A stretch of DNA of 64,000 bases from Taudactylus pleione. Taxonomy: Eukaryota > Chordata > Amphibia > Anura > Myobatrachidae. The stretch covers positions 11,442,501-11,506,500 of the forward strand of contig JAUIMM010000113.1 of NCBI GenBank assembly GCA_031769625.1. The letters are read 5' to 3'. The notes beneath the pieces are model-generated. The model saw only the letters and a program-made list of their open reading frames with translations. It was not told where the DNA came from and ran no database searches. Below are positions 34,881 to 46,562 of this stretch, one piece after another. The position numbers and the translations under genes are program-made. Numbering within the stretch: the first letter of the stretch is position 1; the number at the start of each line of letters is the position of its first letter.

Positions 34881-35081
34881 TCCTAGACATCCAGAATCCT
34901 AAGGTGATTTAGGAAATTTTTGAAACCTACTAAAAAGGAAAAATTAGATATTGTCCATAGCAACCACTAATAATCTAGTTTTATGTGTTGGGGACATTTC
35001 GTAGACAGTCAAAACTTAGACACCAATATGTTGAAAGGTACAATATTGAGACAACTAAAATGTTGACATGGACTAAATTAA

Positions 35082-35395
35082 GGGTGGGTACACACTTGCA
35101 CGATATTGGTCAGATTTGCCCGATTTCTGCAAATCGTAATGACAAATTGGGCATATCGTGCAGTGTGTATGCCCGACTGCACACTCCCCTGGGTCACATG
35201 TGATATTGTTTGATTGGCCATGCTGCACGGCCAATTACATCATATCACATGTGGGGCTGTGTAGTTTAATGAAGGACAAAACAAGTGATCATTAAATCTT
35301 CCCAGTGTGTACCGGCAATCTTGCATGGTCCAGGGCGAAGGGTAATCGCCCCGACCATCGGCAAGATTATCGGTTGTACAAGTGTGCACCCGGCC
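35082..35395. mobile_element. piggyBac-like MITE with TTAA duplication
   Basis: A 314-bp non-coding element flanked by TTAA on both sides (35,078-35,081 and 35,396-35,399). Inverted ends are GGGTGGGTACACACTTGCAC and (reversed) GGCCGGGTGCACACTTGTAC. TTAA target duplication is characteristic of piggyBac. A relative lies at 54,615. Confidence 0.8.
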
Positions 35396-35625
35396 TTAAA
35401 TATTCAATAGTGGACAGTCAAAAGGTTCACTGGTACATAACGTAGATATAGGCAAATTTTGGCATTCAATATATAGAGATTTTGAAATGTTGGCAGGGTT
35501 AAAATGCAGACAGTTAATATGTAGACACAATTAAAATGTTGATAGTTCAAATATAGACAAATCAAAATGTAGAGACAGTTAAAATGTCAACAGCTAAAAT
35601 GTCGACATAGCTAAAACCAGTAGAC

Positions 35626-35992
35626 CAGGGGTTCCCAACCACGGTCCTCAAGACACACTAAAGGCCCCCATACATCAGCAATTTATTGCAGCAATTCTGC
35701 AATTTGCAATCGATTGTGTATAAAATCTTTCCCTTTTTCAATCGATTGTGGCAATTCTGAAATCTGCAATCCATTGAAAAAGGGAAAGATTTTTATACAC
35801 AATCGATTGCAAATTGCAGAATTGCTGCAATCAAATGTATGGTGGCCTTTACAGTCCAGGTTTTAAAGATAGCCTGACTTGAGCACAGGTGACTTTATTA
35901 GCACCTTTGATTTAACCATCTGTGCTCAAGCATGGGTATCACTAAAACCAGGACTGTTGGTGTGCCTTGAGGACCGAGGTTGGGGATCACTG
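35626..35992. mobile_element. hAT-like MITE with CAGGGGTTCCCAACC end
   Basis: Ends are CAGGGGTTCCCAACCACGGT and (reversed) CAGTGATCCCCAACCTCGGT, flanked by CAGTAGAC and CAGCAGAC (7 of 8 identical), consistent with an 8-bp hAT duplication. It is itself split by a 189-bp MITE. A truncated copy occurs at 45,943-45,990. Confidence 0.8.
35661..35849. mobile_element. Palindromic MITE nested in the hAT MITE
   Basis: A 189-bp element with ends AAGGCCCCCATACAT and (reversed) AAGGCCACCATACAT, and a TA on each side (35,659-35,660; 35,850-35,851), as for Tc1/mariner-type insertion. The arms fold around CAATCGATTG words into a near-complete hairpin. Confidence 0.8.
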
Positions 35993-36530
35993 CAGCAGAC
36001 GGTGAGCCTGTCATGTCAAACTGATTGCAATTAGCACTCAGATGGTACCCGCCATTGTAATGCTTACAGTCTGATTGTAATTAGCATATGACAATCTGTA
36101 TGCTATGAGCTGCTGTGGAACTACACATGACAGAATGTGTAATTACATTAATTACATTAATTGCCATGTCTGTTATTGCCACAACTGCTAAACCTCATGA
36201 CGTTAGAGCTGCTGTTAGGGCATGCAAAAACTGAAGACAGGGCATGCTGGCATGTGTAGTTCCACAGCAGCATATATGAATTGCTGTGGCTGTAATTGTA
36301 GTGACTGCTAAACCCCTACACAGTAGCAATAAATAAATGACAAGCACAGTAGCTCTAATCCCCTGCTTAGTTCAGCTAAAGAAAGCATGTACACCTGCCT
36401 ATATTTTGACTGCAGGTTGTAGTATGTTCAGTGACCTATATTTTAAATGTCGACATTTTGACTGTCTATGTTATGATTCTCCAAAATGTTGACATTCAAA
36501 ATATCCACATGCCTATATTTTGAATGCAGA

Positions 36531-37433
36531 GTAAACCACACTATATTGTTACTGGTACCTAATAACTGCAATTCTAACATGATATTCTTTTCATATACTG
36601 TACGTCTGTAAATGCCATTCTATGTGTTTAGACACATGTCTGTTAATAATGAAAGTTGCTATACTTTTTTTTGTTTTTTGGGTCGTGATAATATATATTT
36701 TATTGGGACGAAAATGTAGTCGGCGGTAAATAAATGGGCTTTACCCTAAATATAGGCTATGGTCATTTATTTATCTTGATAAAATAAATCAGACATAATT
36801 TTCATGCTCCTACGACATTATTTAAAACAACAGGCTGGTATATATATATGCACTCACTTTTTTTCTAAACAAAAAGCAACAAAGAGCCAGCGCTCACGTA
36901 GCCCCCCAGGAAAACCAACTAGGTTTTGGTTTAAACGGTCGTCGGGCAGGCTGCTGCTGCTGCTGACTATTGGACTCTGTATTTTTCATATGTGACCTTC
37001 AAAATAAATCTAATAAACATGAGTGTTGGCTCTTTGTTACTTTTTTGTTCCAAATATTTTGTATGAGCCAGGCACTGCAACAGGAGTGCTGTCTTGTCTC
37101 AAAAGTTTTATATATATATATATATATATATATAATAAGCGAGAAAGTGTGTCTGTCTGTCTTTTATGTCCATGCACTACAGAATTTTGGAAATAGCTCC
37201 ACCAAATTTGGCATGGTGGTGTAGTTTGACTAGGATAAGGTTTTTGCCTAGGTTTGAAGTTCGTCAGAGCCACACACTGTCACACAATCTCTAAAAATAA
37301 GGGCCACTCTGGGACTAGCTCCAGTGGAAATTGGCAATCTGCCAAAAACCTACAAAGCTACCAAAGTATCCTTTTATTGTCTGGGCAAACTTGACGACCC
37401 ATGCAAGTTCATATTAATTCCAGAGCCTCTGTG
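36531..37433. other. No gene; small inverted-repeat element and (TA)n
   Basis: Contains a probable 165-bp element at 36,876-37,040 with inverted ends AGCAACAAAGAGCCAGCGCT and (reversed) GTAACAAAGAGCCAACACTC, and a (TA)13-type microsatellite at 37,109-37,135. The sequence after the microsatellite (AGTGTGTCTGTCTGTC... CCAAATTTGGCATG) looks repetitive, but I cannot classify it. Confidence 0.5.
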
Positions 37434-37441
37434 TTTGCATG

Positions 37442-38201
37442 CAAGGGTGTTATTAGAACTTTGTGGGCCACACAGCAAGATCTTAAAAGGGCCCCCCCAG
37501 AGGTAAAAAAACCCCACACATATATTTGCCCTCACACAGAGCCCATTCATGTTATGCCACACAGACCCCATTCAGGTTATGTCACACAGTAGTACCCCTT
37601 ATACACATTATGCCATGCAGAAGTAGTGCCCCTTATACATTATACCACACAATAATGCCCTTAACAAACTATGCCACATAGTAGTAGTGCCCCATATAAC
37701 ACATTATTCCACACAATAATATTGTCTCTTACACATTATACCCCCCCAAACACTCACTTTCCTGTGTCCCTTCAGCAGCCTCTCACCTCCATCTGTGTGT
37801 CATCAGCAGCCAGCAGGTGTGGATTTGGGGCTGGGCAGCCAGCTAGTTACAGCTGGCGAACCGACAGGCAGCGGCAGACAGCGTTGGCACAAAAAGAATC
37901 TGGCAATGGTCATGAGCCAATTGGATCTCAGGCACTGGCAGCCAATCAGGAGCAGCCACTGCTGATTGGCTGCCAGTCTGCGAGCTCTGATTGCCTTGCG
38001 AACGGCGGCACTGTCTCTCCATGACTGCCTGCCACTGCCAGTGGGCTGGCACCAAATCAACATCGCTGACACCTGGGCACCCATCGATGGCCCAGAGTAG
38101 ACCTTGTGTGCGTGACTAGGTGCAGGAGGAGCAGCGGGTCACAGAGGCAGCTCAGGCACCATTGCAGCCACACCCATTGCACCCACGGAATTACACCACT
38201 G
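37442..38201 (-). mobile_element. hAT-like element H, relative of G
   Basis: 760 bp with ends CAAGGGTGTTATTAG and (reversed) CAGTGGTGTAATTCCG, and a perfect 8-bp duplication TTTGCATG (37,434-37,441 and 38,202-38,209). On the minus strand a GC-rich half (38,200-37,760, with an inverted pair around CCAATCAGGAGCAGCC) leads to AAAGTGAGTG and then GGGGCACTACTACT-type units. This is the same order as in G and the G-rich family. Confidence 0.92.
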
Positions 38202-38209
38202 TTTGCATG

Positions 38210-38854
38210 CATGTTAGCAAACAGTGGGTCCTTTTCAGGATCAATGGAATGGGGTTATAGGTGAGGACAATGTAAACAGATAAAGGCTGCAGGTGTACTT
38301 CAGGGTCCAGTCTTCAACCAGGCAACACCGGTCATATCAGCTAGAAATTGTTTGTATGTATGTTCTCGATTAACTCAAGAAATACTGATCAGGTTTTCAT
38401 TTAAATGTTCCTTGTGATCTGCTGAGTAACACAGGCCATACACACACACCAATCCTTTCTCCTCAACAGGAAGCCATTACAGAGTTAAGAGATAACTTAC
38501 TGGGCTTCTTCCAGCAGCAGCACCTTGTGGCAGTTAAGCACAGCAGGGAGGGATCTGAATAGATCCCTCTGCTGGCTGCAGCCGCTGACTTGTAAATCTT
38601 CATGGAGCCCGTGAAGATTACCGGAAGCTGTATGCCATCTCAGAATGTCGTACAGTAATACCACCAAGTTCCAAGAAAAATACTTTTTTGGAACTTGATG
38701 AATGGCCCTGACAATTTATACAAAAGTTTGTGAAAGTTGCAATTTTCACCTGCTTTTGTATACATTAAGCAATGATGAATAGAACCCCAAGGCTTAGGAC
38801 ATAGACCCCAATGTAAGGTAACTTATTTTCAACTATATTTTATATGAAAATAAT
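38210..38854. other. No feature recognised
   Basis: Unremarkable sequence. A short element-like block around 38,440-38,780 (ACACACACCAATCCTTTCTCC to CAAAAGTTTGTGAAAGTTGC) shows no clear ends. Confidence 0.4.
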
Positions 38855-38899
<45 letters not shown>

Positions 38900-39030
38900 C
38901 ATTGGTGGGATGTAATTTATAACCTCAATAGGCTGATCATGTGACTTGCTATAGAACTGTTAATTACCAACTGCATCTGTTAATGTCTACTGACTGTGTA
39001 ATGTAAGCTTACAGTATATTAACTGAAATA

Positions 39031-39126
<96 letters not shown>

Positions 39127-39345
39127 GGTGAAATGCAGGTAAGATGTGATTTTGAACCTTAATAGGCTGATCATGTGACTTGCTAAAGTACTGTCAGTAC
39201 TCAGGTGTATCTGTTAATATACCTACTGACTGTGTAGTGTGAGCTTATTTTAACCTAAATGATACATAGATTATAAATACATTTTAAATAAATAACAATG
39301 GCAAAATGATTGCAGGAGGTGTTTTTTCACTTCCATATACTGACC
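38855..39345. repeat. Diverged ~234-bp tandem repeat with microsatellites
   Basis: A unit containing GGCTGATCATGTGACTTGCT, TCTGTTAAT and CTACTGACTGTGTA occurs at 38,900-39,030 and 39,125-39,260, with a weaker third start near 39,335. Each copy is preceded by a different microsatellite: (GATA)11 at 38,855-38,899 and (AG)45 at 39,033-39,122. Confidence 0.75.
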
Positions 39346-39429
39346 ATGTTACTTGTTACATCATAAACAGCCTTTGCATAAACAGCCTTTGTGATTTCAC
39401 TCAGGTTTGGTAGAAATGTCTCCATTAGG

Positions 39430-39670
39430 TTTAGGGTTAGGCTAAAATAGTAAAAAAAATTAAATGTCGACATTTCTATTGACTTGCACAGTGTCGACAT
39501 AATGAACATATCAACATCATGTCCATGTCGACATTTTCAAATATGTTGACATGTTACATGTTGACATAATGTCTATGTTGACATTCTGACTATCGACGTT
39601 CAGAACATTTCCACTGTCTGGTGTCGACATTTTGACTATCGATATTCTGAATGTCGATGTATCATATATT
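39430..39670. repeat. TGTCGACATT-motif repeat, second block
   Basis: Many copies of (A/T)TGTCGACATT and ATGTTGACAT alternate over 240 bp, similar to the repeat at 34,985-36,530. No coding content. Confidence 0.6.
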
Positions 39671-41329
39671 ATACCCAACACAGTAAATTGCCTAATTTTA
39701 CACTAACTATTGTAGTTTCTCTTGAATGATTTTGCATTCTATATAATTAAAGGATAGAATTCAAGAAAACTAAGAAGTGCGTTAACTTTAGGATGTATAA
39801 TTCACATCCCATTAGTGAAGAACATACAGTACAAGTTAAAACCTACATCAAGAGCGACTGCTCAAATATGCACAATTACTGGGCATTCAGAATCCATTTT
39901 GTAAGGATAACAACATGCCAGAATTAATTTATCAGATGCTACTTTCATCAAACTTTTCTTTTGTTCAGCATTCTGCAAGCCTATGATGCATTTTCATATT
40001 TTTTTTTTTTACCAGTAAAGACATTAAAAATCGAGGTTTGCAAGGAAATAAAGATAAGATATAAAACTAACATGCATATTTCAATCAGAGCGATGAAAAG
40101 CAAATTGATTCTGTATTTGTACACGCACGCTAAACAAATAAATGTAAGATGTTTATTTTCCTATCACCTTCATCCAATTGAAATAACACCTAATGCATTT
40201 ATACTAGCACTTATTTCACATGAAATATGTTTCTTCCCATCCAGCTATACTTATTCCTGAGACTATTTCCTTAGAGTAGGCACAGGACTTAATGAATAGA
40301 TTTATGGTTAGTGAACACACGTCTAACAAATTTCACACGGAGATCAAGTAGATGACTAAACTATAAAAAAGGTGATTTCTTTAGTACAAAAGTTTCTACT
40401 TACATTTAAATTTGTTTTTTTTATATTCCTGTTTATATGAAGTTATATTGTTTTGGCTGAAAGCGGAATGAAGCATATGTTTTCATGTGTTTGCACAAAA
40501 TATTATGTCTTGGCTGGAAGGCAAAGGTTTGAGTTGGAAACGATATTGCTTTGCTTGCTATAATGTTTTAGCTTGTATAGAAAACACATTTTATAATGTA
40601 GTCATTTCAGAGCATTTTTTAGCTGATAACGGTCATCTATATTAGCTGTAAGGTCAAAGCGAAGTCTTCTCTGTAATGCTGGTGACACAATAGTGCCCGT
40701 ATACCTGTAGGTTTTGATGTACGAGTATTTAGGATGACGCTTCTGATTTATTTATTTATTGGAAAGGAAGGGGGGTTATGACATCTTACATAACTATTTT
40801 GTTGGAGCTTTTTGATTATTCTTATTATTTTTTGATTATACTAGTAAACCATCTGGATGGGTATGGTAGAAGCCGATGTGCTTCTATGGAGAGTCTGCAA
40901 AATGGGCCCACATGAGCAGTTGAGCCTCGGTACTACAGGGCTGTGTAGCCAAGTTTGTGAGACCGTGGTCATGCCTCATTGTTATTACTGGGCACCATAT
41001 GGTGATGCTGGGCCACCTCCTAGTGGCATGACAGCAACTCTGCAACAGTGCCTAAACAATTAGGCAACACATCAAAAAAAGTCATACAATAATTCCCTAC
41101 CCCAGCAGCCTCTCCAGCGTGATCCCTTCCTCCAGGAATAAAAAACACTCCAGGACATCCTATTTCATTTATGATCACAGTCAACTGTGTCGGACTAATT
41201 AATACAAAGATAATAAAGAAAAAGGATCGTCTCTTAGTTTGGTGCACAATGCAAGTTGTTATGTAAAATATTACTTTTATTTAATGAATTAAAATTGTGT
41301 ATCATACCAGTAAAATGTTAAAAGCAATA
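39671..41329. other. No feature recognised
   Basis: AT-rich single-copy-looking DNA. Short open frames here show no motif that I recognise and no splice context that I would defend. Confidence 0.5.
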
Positions 41330-41337
41330 ATTCATAT

Positions 41338-41593
41338 TAGGGATGTGCAGGCTCGGATAGGTTTGAGTTTGCACGCCGAGTTCGGATTTTTCCCTCCAAA
41401 AAAACGGAACTCAGAAAGAGGCAAAACATCATCTTTCATCGACAAACATCATCATTCCTGGACTTTTGTCCAGGAATGATGATGTTTGTCCATGAAAGAT
41501 GACGTTTTGCCTCTTTCTGAGTTCCGTTTTTTTGGAGGGAAAAATCCGAACTCGGCGTGCAAACTCGAACCTATCCGAGCCTGCACATCCCTA
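41338..41593. mobile_element. Fully palindromic hAT MITE
   Basis: 256 bp, TAGGGATGTGCAGGCTCGGA at the left and its inverse at the right. Arms of about 120 bp are nearly identical, meeting at CCTGGACTTTTGTCCAGG. A perfect 8-bp duplication ATTCATAT flanks it (41,330-41,337 and 41,594-41,601). The end sequence is close to those of elements C and D. A second palindromic relative lies at 56,936. Confidence 0.95.
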
Positions 41594-41837
41594 ATTCATA
41601 TTAAAGATTACATTAAGTAAAGCAATTTGCAAAGTTGTGAAATAAACAGATTTTAATTTCTGGTGTCGTCCCATTCTCAATTTTATATGCTATAAGATTA
41701 TAGGTAATTATTGCCTTTTATTGTGGGATGAGGATGTTCCCTCTTATTAATGCACTGGCACATAGTTAAGGAGGGATGTATCAATTAATAGTTACGACAA
41801 TTGGATCTCAATTCAGTAAATACAATTATTATTAGTA

Positions 41838-42260
41838 CAGGTTGAGTCTCCCATATCCAAAATGCTTGGGACCAAGGGTATTTTGGATATCGGAATATTC
41901 CGTATTTTGGAATAATTGCATAAGATATTTATATTTCTTAGGAATAGGGCCTAAATCTAAACACAGAATGCATTTATGATTCATGTACAGCTTATACACA
42001 CAGCCTGAAGGTAATTTTAGACAATATTTTCAATAATTTTGTAGCTCAAACAGTTTGTGTAAATACATGAAATTAATTTATCTGTCTTATACACCTTATA
42101 CACACAGCCTATAGGTCATTTTATACTTTATTTGTAATAATTTTGTGCCTTAAACAAAGTTTGTGTACATTAAACCATCAAAAATCAAAGGTTTCACTAT
42201 CTCAGTCATGCTAAAAATATTCCGTATTTCGGAATATTTGGATATGGGAGACTCAACCTG
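41838..42260. mobile_element. Tigger/pogo-like element with TA duplication
   Basis: 423 bp with ends CAGGTTGAGTCTCCCATATC and (reversed) the same sequence, and TA on both sides. Inner arms share TTTTGGATATCGGAATATTCCG. The CAGGTTGAGT...TCCAAAAT end resembles vertebrate Tc1/mariner-superfamily (Tigger/pogo) elements as I remember them. Non-coding. Confidence 0.75.
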
Positions 42261-42262
42261 TA

Positions 42263-43199
42263 CTGATAAAAATAACCAACTTCTATAGTGCGCCAAACAA
42301 AGAGACAATCTTTTTCCTTTTTTATCTTTGTATAACTACACTTCTTGTGTTTGGCAGCACCCCCATATATGAACAAGACATATTATATGTTATAAGTAAT
42401 AATTTAGGGTTACATATGAATTTTTAGAGATACCTACTAGTGCAAAAGTTCTCCCAATATCCCCTTACCCCATTTACATTTGGACTAACTAATAGATGCG
42501 AAGGGTGTTTACAGCCTCCAGACTGCCGTCATAAATTCCGTGAGTAGTCAGGAGCAGAGTATTCTTGTAGCTGCTGGAAGGGGTCATATTGGAGAGTATG
42601 GGGTATATTCATGAAGCAGCAAAATGCCCTGTTTTGCGGTATACAGGCCATTTCTCGGCTTTCGCCTATTCATAGAGAGGGTAACGCACAGTGAAACTAG
42701 TTGTTTATCCAGCGCTGCCCCTACTTCATTTATGTATCGCATCACCATACTGTAGTATGTTAACCACGATTCATGTAGCAGGTGACAAGTACATTTATTG
42801 GATCACAGATGCGGTAATGATTTGCCTTATCTGAACGGCGTAATCATTTACCTAGTAGTGAAGGTTGAGTAAAAGCACTCACCCAACACTGCCTTGAAGT
42901 CCCGAGTGATGGCTCCACCCCCCTGTCTCCCATCAGCCCCTGCTCCGGATTATCCTGACGTCAGCATACCAGCATCCTTGATTGGCTAAGAACATACACA
43001 TTTGAACTGCGCATGCGCGGATATTTGAAAAAAAAACAACGAAAAAACAAGAGAGTTCTCCGGAATGACTAATCGCAGATGCCTTTATTATCGCTCCTCT
43101 TCGCTACATGGATAGGTCTTTATGAATTATTACTAAAATTATCTCTAGATCGCAACAATCTATAGAACTTCTCCCTGCCACCTCCAAAAAAATGCTATA
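42263..43199. other. No gene; probable degenerate element 42,600-43,130
   Basis: The stretch from TATATTCATGAAGCAGC to TCTTTATGAATTATTAC has weakly inverted ends and a GC-rich centre, like other old non-autonomous elements here. Nothing coding is seen. Confidence 0.35.
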
Positions 43200-43201
43200 T
43201 A

Positions 43202-44408
43202 CAGTGCCTTGCGAAAGTATTTACCCCCCTCTGCATTTTTTATGTTTTGTTGCCTCACAATCTGGAATTAAAATGGATTGTTTGAAGGTGTGCATCATTT
43301 CATGCACAGAACATGCCTACAACTGCGAAGTTGTATTTTTTTTATATTGTGAATCATACAAAACATTTAGGACAACATAACAGAAAACTTCAGCGTGCAT
43401 AACTATTCACCCCCCTAAAGTCAGTACTTTGTCGAGCCACCTTTTGCGGCAATTGCAGCTGCAATTCGCTTTGGATAAGTCTCTATGAGCTTGCCACATC
43501 TTGCCCCTGGGATATTTGCCCATTCCTCAAGACAAAACTGCTCCAGCTCCTTCATGTTGGATGGTTTCCGCTTGTGAACAGTAATCTTCAAGTCTGACCA
43601 CAGATTCTCAATTGGATTGAGATCTGGGCTTTGACTAGGCCATTCCAACACATTTAAATGTTTCCCCTTAAACCACTCGAGTGTTGCTTTAGCAGTATGC
43701 TTCGGGTCATTGTCCTGCTGGAAGGTGAACCTCCGTCCCAGTCTCAAATCACAGGCAGACTGAAACAGGTTTTGCTCAAGAATATCCCTGTTTTTAGCAC
43801 CATATATCTTTCCCTCAACTCAAATCAGTTTCCCAGTCCCTGCTGCTGATAAACATCCCCACAGCATGATGCTGCCACCACCATGTTTCACTGTGGGGAT
43901 GGTGTTCTTGGGGTAATGGGATGTTTTGGGTTTGCCCCAGACATAGCGTTTTTCTTGGTGGCCGAAAAGTTACATTTTAGTCTCATCTGACCAGAGCACC
44001 TTCCTCCATCATTTGGGGAGTCGCCCACATGCCTTTTGGCAAACTCAAATCGTGTCTTCTTATTTTTATCACTAAGTAATGGCTTTTTTCTGGCCACTCT
44101 GCCATAAAGCCCAGCTCTATGGAGTGTACGGCTTATTGTGTCACATGCACAGATACACCAGTCTCTGCTGTGGAACTCTGCAGCTCCTTCAGGGTTACAT
44201 TTGGTCTCTGTGCTGCCTCTCTGTTTAATGCCCTCCTTTGCCGGTCTGTGAGTTTTGGTGGGCGGCCCTCTCTTGGAAGGTCTGTTGTGGAACCATGTTC
44301 TTTCCATTTGATGATGATGGATTTGATGGTGCTCTGAGGGATCATCAAAGATTTGGATATTTTTTTATAACCCAACCCAGAATTGTACTTCTCAACAATT
44401 TTGCCGGG
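43202..44408 (-). mobile_element. Tc1-like transposon, truncated at its 5' side
   Basis: The left end CAGTGCCTTGCGAAAGTATT, preceded by TA (43,200-43,201), is a typical Tc1 inverted terminal repeat. A second copy of the inner repeat motif (AACTATTCACCCCCCTAAAG) lies at 43,399-43,418, just before the transposase stop. The transposase runs on the minus strand. At about 44,408 homology ends in an unrelated repeat (44,409-44,600), so the first residues and the other terminal repeat are lost. Confidence 0.93.
43424..44408 (-). pseudogene. Tc1 transposase, DD34E, broken
   Basis: Cut-and-paste transposase acting on its own terminal repeats at TA sites. The N-terminal helix-turn-helix region (44,408-44,133) reads GLGYKKISKSLMIPQSTIKS and then the GRPPKLT linker. 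The frame then shifts. The middle (44,130-43,890) keeps KKPLLSDKNKKTRFEFAK, and the first catalytic aspartate motif (WSDETK, near 43,985) is in a frame that soon stops. The C-terminal part (43,747-43,424) is open: QQDNDPKHTAK carries the second Asp and SPDLNPIENLW the Glu, 34 residues apart, as in Tc1 DD34E enzymes. At least two frameshifts and one stop make it inactive. About a dozen N-terminal residues are missing at the truncation. Confidence 0.93.
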
Positions 44409-44600
44409 ATTACTGGCATTGTAAAGCAGGGGGTGGAGCCATGATGGCACGATTCAGCGCGAATAGCCCCTGCTGTGGGGATGGGGGTCCGGGGGAGACT
44501 TGCCCACTTTTTTTGGTGACTGGGAGTGCCACCTGATTTTCGGGAGCCTCCTTGCCGTTCTGGGAGGGTAGGCAAGTAGGAGGTGGACATGTTAAAATAT
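44409..44600. repeat. Fragment of the repeat also seen at 30,396
   Basis: AAGCAGGGGGTGGAG, CCCCTGCTGTGGGG, GACTTGCCCAC and GGGAGGGTAGGCAAGTA follow the same order as 30,530-30,720. It abuts the truncated Tc1 element. Confidence 0.55.
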
Positions 44601-44635
44601 AATAGAACTTCAGATATGTCAGTTAAGTATTTTGG

Positions 44636-44745
44636 GGTCTATTTACTAAGCTGTGTTAGAAGATAAAGTGAACGGTGATAAGGTACCAGCCAATCAGCTC
44701 CTAACTGCCATTTTTCAAACACAGCCTTTGACATGGCAGTTAGGA
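44636..44745. mobile_element. Half of a TTTACTAA-type MITE
   Basis: GGGGTCTATTTACTAAGCTG, then AGGTACCAGCCAATCAGCTC, then AACTGCCATTTTTCAAACAC and the start of the inverted arm (GGCAGTTAGGAGCTGA). The second arm stops at 44,745, where a different repeat begins. Confidence 0.75.
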
Positions 44746-45300
44746 GCTGAGCGGCGGCTGTATGTTTGTTATAGCAGCCAGCCAATGAGAGTCAGACAGA
44801 CTCTCATTGGCTGCTGCGTCCATGGAGGGAGCCAGCTGGAGCTCACTCATGAGCTTCGACTTCTCTCCCATAGTGCAGAGCAGGCTGGGAGGAGCAGACA
44901 GCAGCCATCGTCGGCAGGAGCGGGGATCAGGTAAGTTGTGCTTATTTTTTTCTTCTGTATCTGCAAGAATGGTACAGGGGGGGATATGTGTGTGTGGCTA
45001 CTAGGGGGTACTGTATAGGGGGTGGCCGCTACTGGGGGCACTTTATGGGGGGGCGCTACTGGGAGCACTGTATAGGGAGGGCCACTACTGGGGGCACTTT
45101 ATGGGGGGCATGGCTGCTACTGGGGGCACTGTATAGGGGGGACTGCTACTGGGGGTAATGTAGCATAGGGGGGATTACTACTGGGGGCAATGCATTGGGT
45201 GGACTACTACTACTACTACTGGGGGCACTGTATAGGGGGATGGCTGGGGAGACAGACAGAGGTGCTGGCTGATGAAACATGTGGGTTGGCTGGGGAGACA
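44746..45300 (+). mobile_element. Fragment of the G-rich hAT family (related to element C)
   Basis: 44,746-44,936 aligns with 28,318-28,482 of element C: TGTATGTTTGTTATAGCAGC, the CCAATGAGAGTC...GACTCTCATTGG hairpin, GGAGGGAGCC, GGAGCTCACTCATGAGCTTC, and the GTAAGT site at 44,931-44,936. After a T-rich run come CTACTGGGGGCACTGTATAGG units (44,995-45,240). Neither terminus of the element is visible. Confidence 0.8.
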
Positions 45301-46067
45301 GAAGGGGGGGAGCTGGGGAAACATTTTATGTACTTATTTAGTGTACAGTATAGTGTAATTATTCAGAAATTATGGGGGGAGGGGGGCACCAGTCCATTAC
45401 ATTGCTGGGCATATGCATGTAAGAGAACAGTTTCCTGGGCTTGTAGCGAGAGTTAAAACATATTGCCAAGGGGAAGCCTCTTTCAGTTGTACTATCCTAG
45501 CCCGGGGTAAGTTTAAGTGCTGATGGCTGCTCTCGCACATTCCGCGATGTATACGCATTAGGAAGTGTGTATAGTCCTAATGCTTATGCATTACACCATG
45601 TGCAGGAGCAGACATTCGCATTCAAAATGTGACCGCATTGGATCTGCATGCGATTCAGAATCAGGCTCTAATTCCCCTGTATTTCTTCAGACTGGAAACA
45701 TTTGTGATGCTATGGTTGTACAGTACTTGTACAATAATGGGATTTCAAGGTTTAGTTTATTTAGTAAAACAAAGCATGACATTAAATTGCCTCTACCTCA
45801 TTATTTATTCATTAGCGATATCTACTTGCTGACAGTTACATGTATCAAGTTAAACAGAGATATCATCTAAGTGTGATCGCTCACACACTTCTCTATGACA
45901 ATGTCCACTTGCAGTTCTAGTAAAGAAACATCCTAAGTCAGAGGTTCCCAAACTCGGTCCTCAAGGTGCCCTACTGGTCCAGGTTTTAAACAGTGATGTG
46001 CGGTGAGGTAAATGGCTGGGGAGGCACTGGCTAGAATCAGAGCCAGATTTACAGATAAATATAAGGA
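45301..46067. other. No gene; small element fragments
   Basis: Contains a fragment with GATTCAGAATCAGG (45,650-45,665), the first ~48 bp of the CAGxGGTTCCCAA hAT MITE (45,943-45,990), and then CAGTGATGTGCGGTGAGGT, which resembles the end of yet another element. None is complete. Confidence 0.45.
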
Positions 46068-46562
46068 GCGTACACACTAGACGATATGCTCCCTGGCAGG
46101 GTGGGCTCAATGTCATTCATCATTAACGATATCGTTCAGCGCCGGGCTCTCACCCCCATTCCCCAACATGCAGCAACCTGACGATATCGTCGGGTTGGCC
46201 TGCATGTTTGCTCGATGAACGACAATGATGATTATCGTGACCATCGGACTTGCGGCGAGACCCTTGTGGTAGGATCTCGTCCACCGCAAGCCCCAGTGAA
46301 CTTCCTGCTCTAATAGAGCAAGAAGTTAACTACTGACATCACTGGTGATGTCAGTAGGGCTGCCCACAAACGGCAGGCGTTCCTTTGGGAATGCCTCCAT
46401 TTATCCAGCCACCCTCCTGCATGCCTACAAAACGGGGCGAGCTGTCAATCACAATTGGCAGCCGACCCGTCTTGTAGTGAGTCCTGCAGCGAGTGAAAAT
46501 TCACTCGCTATGGGGCTCGTGCACACGCTATGCGCTCGCGAGCGGGTCTGAATAAGTCCCTT
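46068..46562. repeat. Composite of GTACACACT and GATTCAGA-type repeats
   Basis: The left part begins GCGTACACACTAGACGATAT, as in the piggyBac-like MITEs. From about 46,220 the sequence is the inverse of 25,200-25,560: GGACTTGCGGC, CTGACATCACTGGTGATGTCAG near 46,333-46,355, GGCAGGCGTTCC, and CTATGCGCTCGCGAGCGGGTC, ending TCTGAATAAGTCCC. It is either a hybrid family or an insertion of one into the other. Confidence 0.65.

Larger units (their letters stand above)
34985..36530. repeat. TGTCGACA-motif repeat, host of nested insertions
   Basis: Imperfect short units (AAAATGTCGACAGTT, ACAGTCAAAA, ATATGTAGACA) occur at 34,990-35,077, 35,400-35,625 and 36,430-36,530, separated by three inserted elements. 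A related block lies at 39,430-39,670. I know of no function; it looks like an old, repeat-rich transposable element. Confidence 0.5.

Noticed and set aside
39961..40260. A 99-residue plus-strand frame as a possible exon
   Set aside because: Low-complexity, AT-rich, no domain and no similarity that I recognise; open by chance.
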